A DNA stretch of 64,000 nucleotides. Origin: Pedobacter sp. L105 (GTDB taxonomy: Bacteria > Bacteroidota > Bacteroidia > Sphingobacteriales > Sphingobacteriaceae). The translations under genes were made by a program, and so were the position numbers. The DNA lies in assembly GCF_009765875.1 (NCBI RefSeq), contig NZ_LMUP01000009.1, positions 249,932 through 313,931 of the forward strand, given 5' to 3'. A model generated the notes under the pieces. The model was given only the letters and a program-made list of their open reading frames with translations, ran no database searches and was not told the origin of the DNA. This document shows, piece by piece, positions 63,020 through 64,000 of this stretch (the stretch's first letter is position 1; the number at the start of each line of letters is the position of its first letter).

Positions 63020-63928
63020 ATGAAAATTACAGTAACAGGGTCATTAGGCTACATCAGCACCCCACTTATAAAAAATTTGGTAAAAAAAGGACATTTGATA
63101 ACTGTTATCAGCAGCAATCCTGAAAAAAAGATGCTTATCGAAGCAATGGGCGCAAAAGCTGCCATCGGCACAATGGAAGACCTTGATTTTTTGACTGGTA
63201 CTTTTACAGGAGCGGATGCGGTCTATTGTATGCTGGCTCCATATGGTAATCTTGGCGACCCGAATAACAGTGCTAATGCGATAGTAGCACTTGCAGATAT
63301 AGTCGCCAATAACTATGTGCAAGCGATTAAAAGATCAGGAGTAAAACGTGTAGTTTATTTGAGCAGCATTGCCGCAGATATGGAGAAAGGCGCAGGTCTT
63401 ATCGTCATTCATCACCACGGAGAAAATACGTTGAATACACTGCCCGTCAACGTAAATATTTCTTTTATTCGTGCTGGTGGCTTTTATAAAAACTTTTTAG
63501 GCTATGTAAACCCTATAAAAAATCAGAATATTATGGCTGCAAATTATGGGGGAAACGACATTGCAGTTTTCGTTTCCAATATTGATATTGCTGATGCTAT
63601 TGCCGAGGAACTTGAATCTCATGCAGAGGGCAGGAAAATTCGATACGTGGCAAGCGATGAACTGACGTGTGACGAGGTTGCCGGTATCTTAGGTAATGCT
63701 ATTGGGAAGCCTGATTTGAATTGGATCACAGTTAGTGATGAGCAGCAGCTTGCCGGATTAAAAGCGCATGGGATGAACGATAGCGTTGCCCATGAATTTG
63801 TACAAATGAATGCTAGTATTCATAACGGTAGTTTTTACAAACATTACAACCAAAATAAGCCAATATTAGGAAAAGTGAGCCTCAAAGAATTTGCAAAAGA
63901 ATTCGCTGCTGTTTATCACCAACAATAA
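63020..63928 (+). CDS. NmrA-like NAD(P)-binding protein
   Basis: 302 aa from ATG 63020 (the open frame starts at 62999). The atypical Rossmann turn ITVTGSLGYISTPLIKNLV is followed by AVYCMLAPYGNLGDPN, RVVYLSSIAADMEKGAG and FIRAGGFYKNFLGY. There is no Tyr-x3-Lys active site, so it is more likely an NADP sensor or quinone-reductase-type protein. It is followed by an AraC-type gene that runs off the window. Confidence 0.88.
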   Translation: MKITVTGSLGYISTPLIKNLVKKGHLITVISSNPEKKMLIEAMGAKAAIGTMEDLDFLTGTFTGADAVYCMLAPYGNLGDPNNSANAIVALADIVANNYVQAIKRSGVKRVVYLSSIAADMEKGAGLIVIHHHGENTLNTLPVNVNISFIRAGGFYKNFLGYVNPIKNQNIMAANYGGNDIAVFVSNIDIADAIAEELESHAEGRKIRYVASDELTCDEVAGILGNAIGKPDLNWITVSDEQQLAGLKAHGMNDSVAHEFVQMNASIHNGSFYKHYNQNKPILGKVSLKEFAKEFAAVYHQQ

Positions 63929-63940
63929 TTATATTGTACC

Positions 63941-64000
63941 ATGCCAGTCACAGAACCACACCGGATTAAAACCATTAGTGAGTTTCATCACTCATTGGGC
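63941..64000 (+). CDS. Start of an AraC-type regulator gene, cut by window end
   Basis: Twenty codons beginning MPVTEPHRIKTISEFHHSL, 12 bp after the NmrA-like gene. The opening RIKTISEFH is typical of a Bacteroidota AraC subgroup from memory. Only the first residues are visible, so the family call is tentative. Confidence 0.5.
   Translation, partial: MPVTEPHRIKTISEFHHSLG

Overview
The window looks like chromosomal DNA of a Sphingobacteriaceae member of the Bacteroidota, most like Pedobacter. The grounds are AT-rich DNA, mostly weak or absent Shine-Dalgarno sequences, a TonB-dependent receptor, a stand-alone ECF sigma factor, LytTR, HxlR, AraC and Crp/Fnr regulators and DUF4142/DUF892 proteins. 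No complete rRNA, tRNA, CRISPR array, IS element or phage was found. The genus is an inference from gene content.

Layout. 0-6.7 kb: end of an unrecognised protein, ECF sigma factor, glycosyltransferase-like gene, secreted six-hairpin glycosidase, Tat-exported DUF4142 protein. 6.7-8.4 kb: AT-rich accessory stretch with an 11-bp G-rich tandem repeat, a previously hidden 56-residue secreted Cys-rich peptide gene, several hairpins, a tRNA-3'-end-like fragment and a structured dispersed repeat. 8.4-19.9 kb: three SDR oxidoreductases, an EgtD-like methyltransferase, Crp and AraC regulators, folD and AraC remnants, a secreted GlcG/HbpS-like protein, a RhuM-Fic gene broken by one amber codon and bracketed by dispersed repeats, a GT39-like membrane protein and a LytTR regulator.

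20-32.7 kb is the most coherent block. It holds a Tat-exported xanthine/aldehyde dehydrogenase (2Fe-2S, FAD and Moco subunits), a one-domain ModE regulator, a palindrome like a ModE operator, a TonB-dependent receptor, XdhC, MocA, MoaA, MoeA, a TauE/SafE remnant, MoaD, MoaE and a MoaC-MoaB fusion, all on the minus strand and mostly overlapping. It links metal uptake, cofactor synthesis, cofactor maturation and the enzyme that uses the cofactor.

36-51 kb is a signalling and stress island: PAS histidine kinases, a receiver protein, a receiver-Crp fusion regulator, a DUF892 protein, NhaA, an SLC13 permease, Hsp20, AdhP, a DUF1275 protein and a universal stress protein. Several promoters there carry FNR-type TTGAT-N4-ATCAA-like palindromes. 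51-64 kb: secreted metalloproteases, YtxH-like small proteins, azoreductase, HAD phosphatase, Old Yellow Enzyme with divergent HxlR, a second six-hairpin glycosidase, TetR and Crp regulators, and decayed SDR/EthD/BioF-like fragments.

Disrupted genes are unusually common: folD, RhuM-Fic, a sensor kinase, a PAS-AraC protein, a Usp gene, BioF-like and several SDRs. Some carry single-base slips in homopolymers, so real decay, slippage and assembly error all have to be considered. All calls were made by eye, without database searches.
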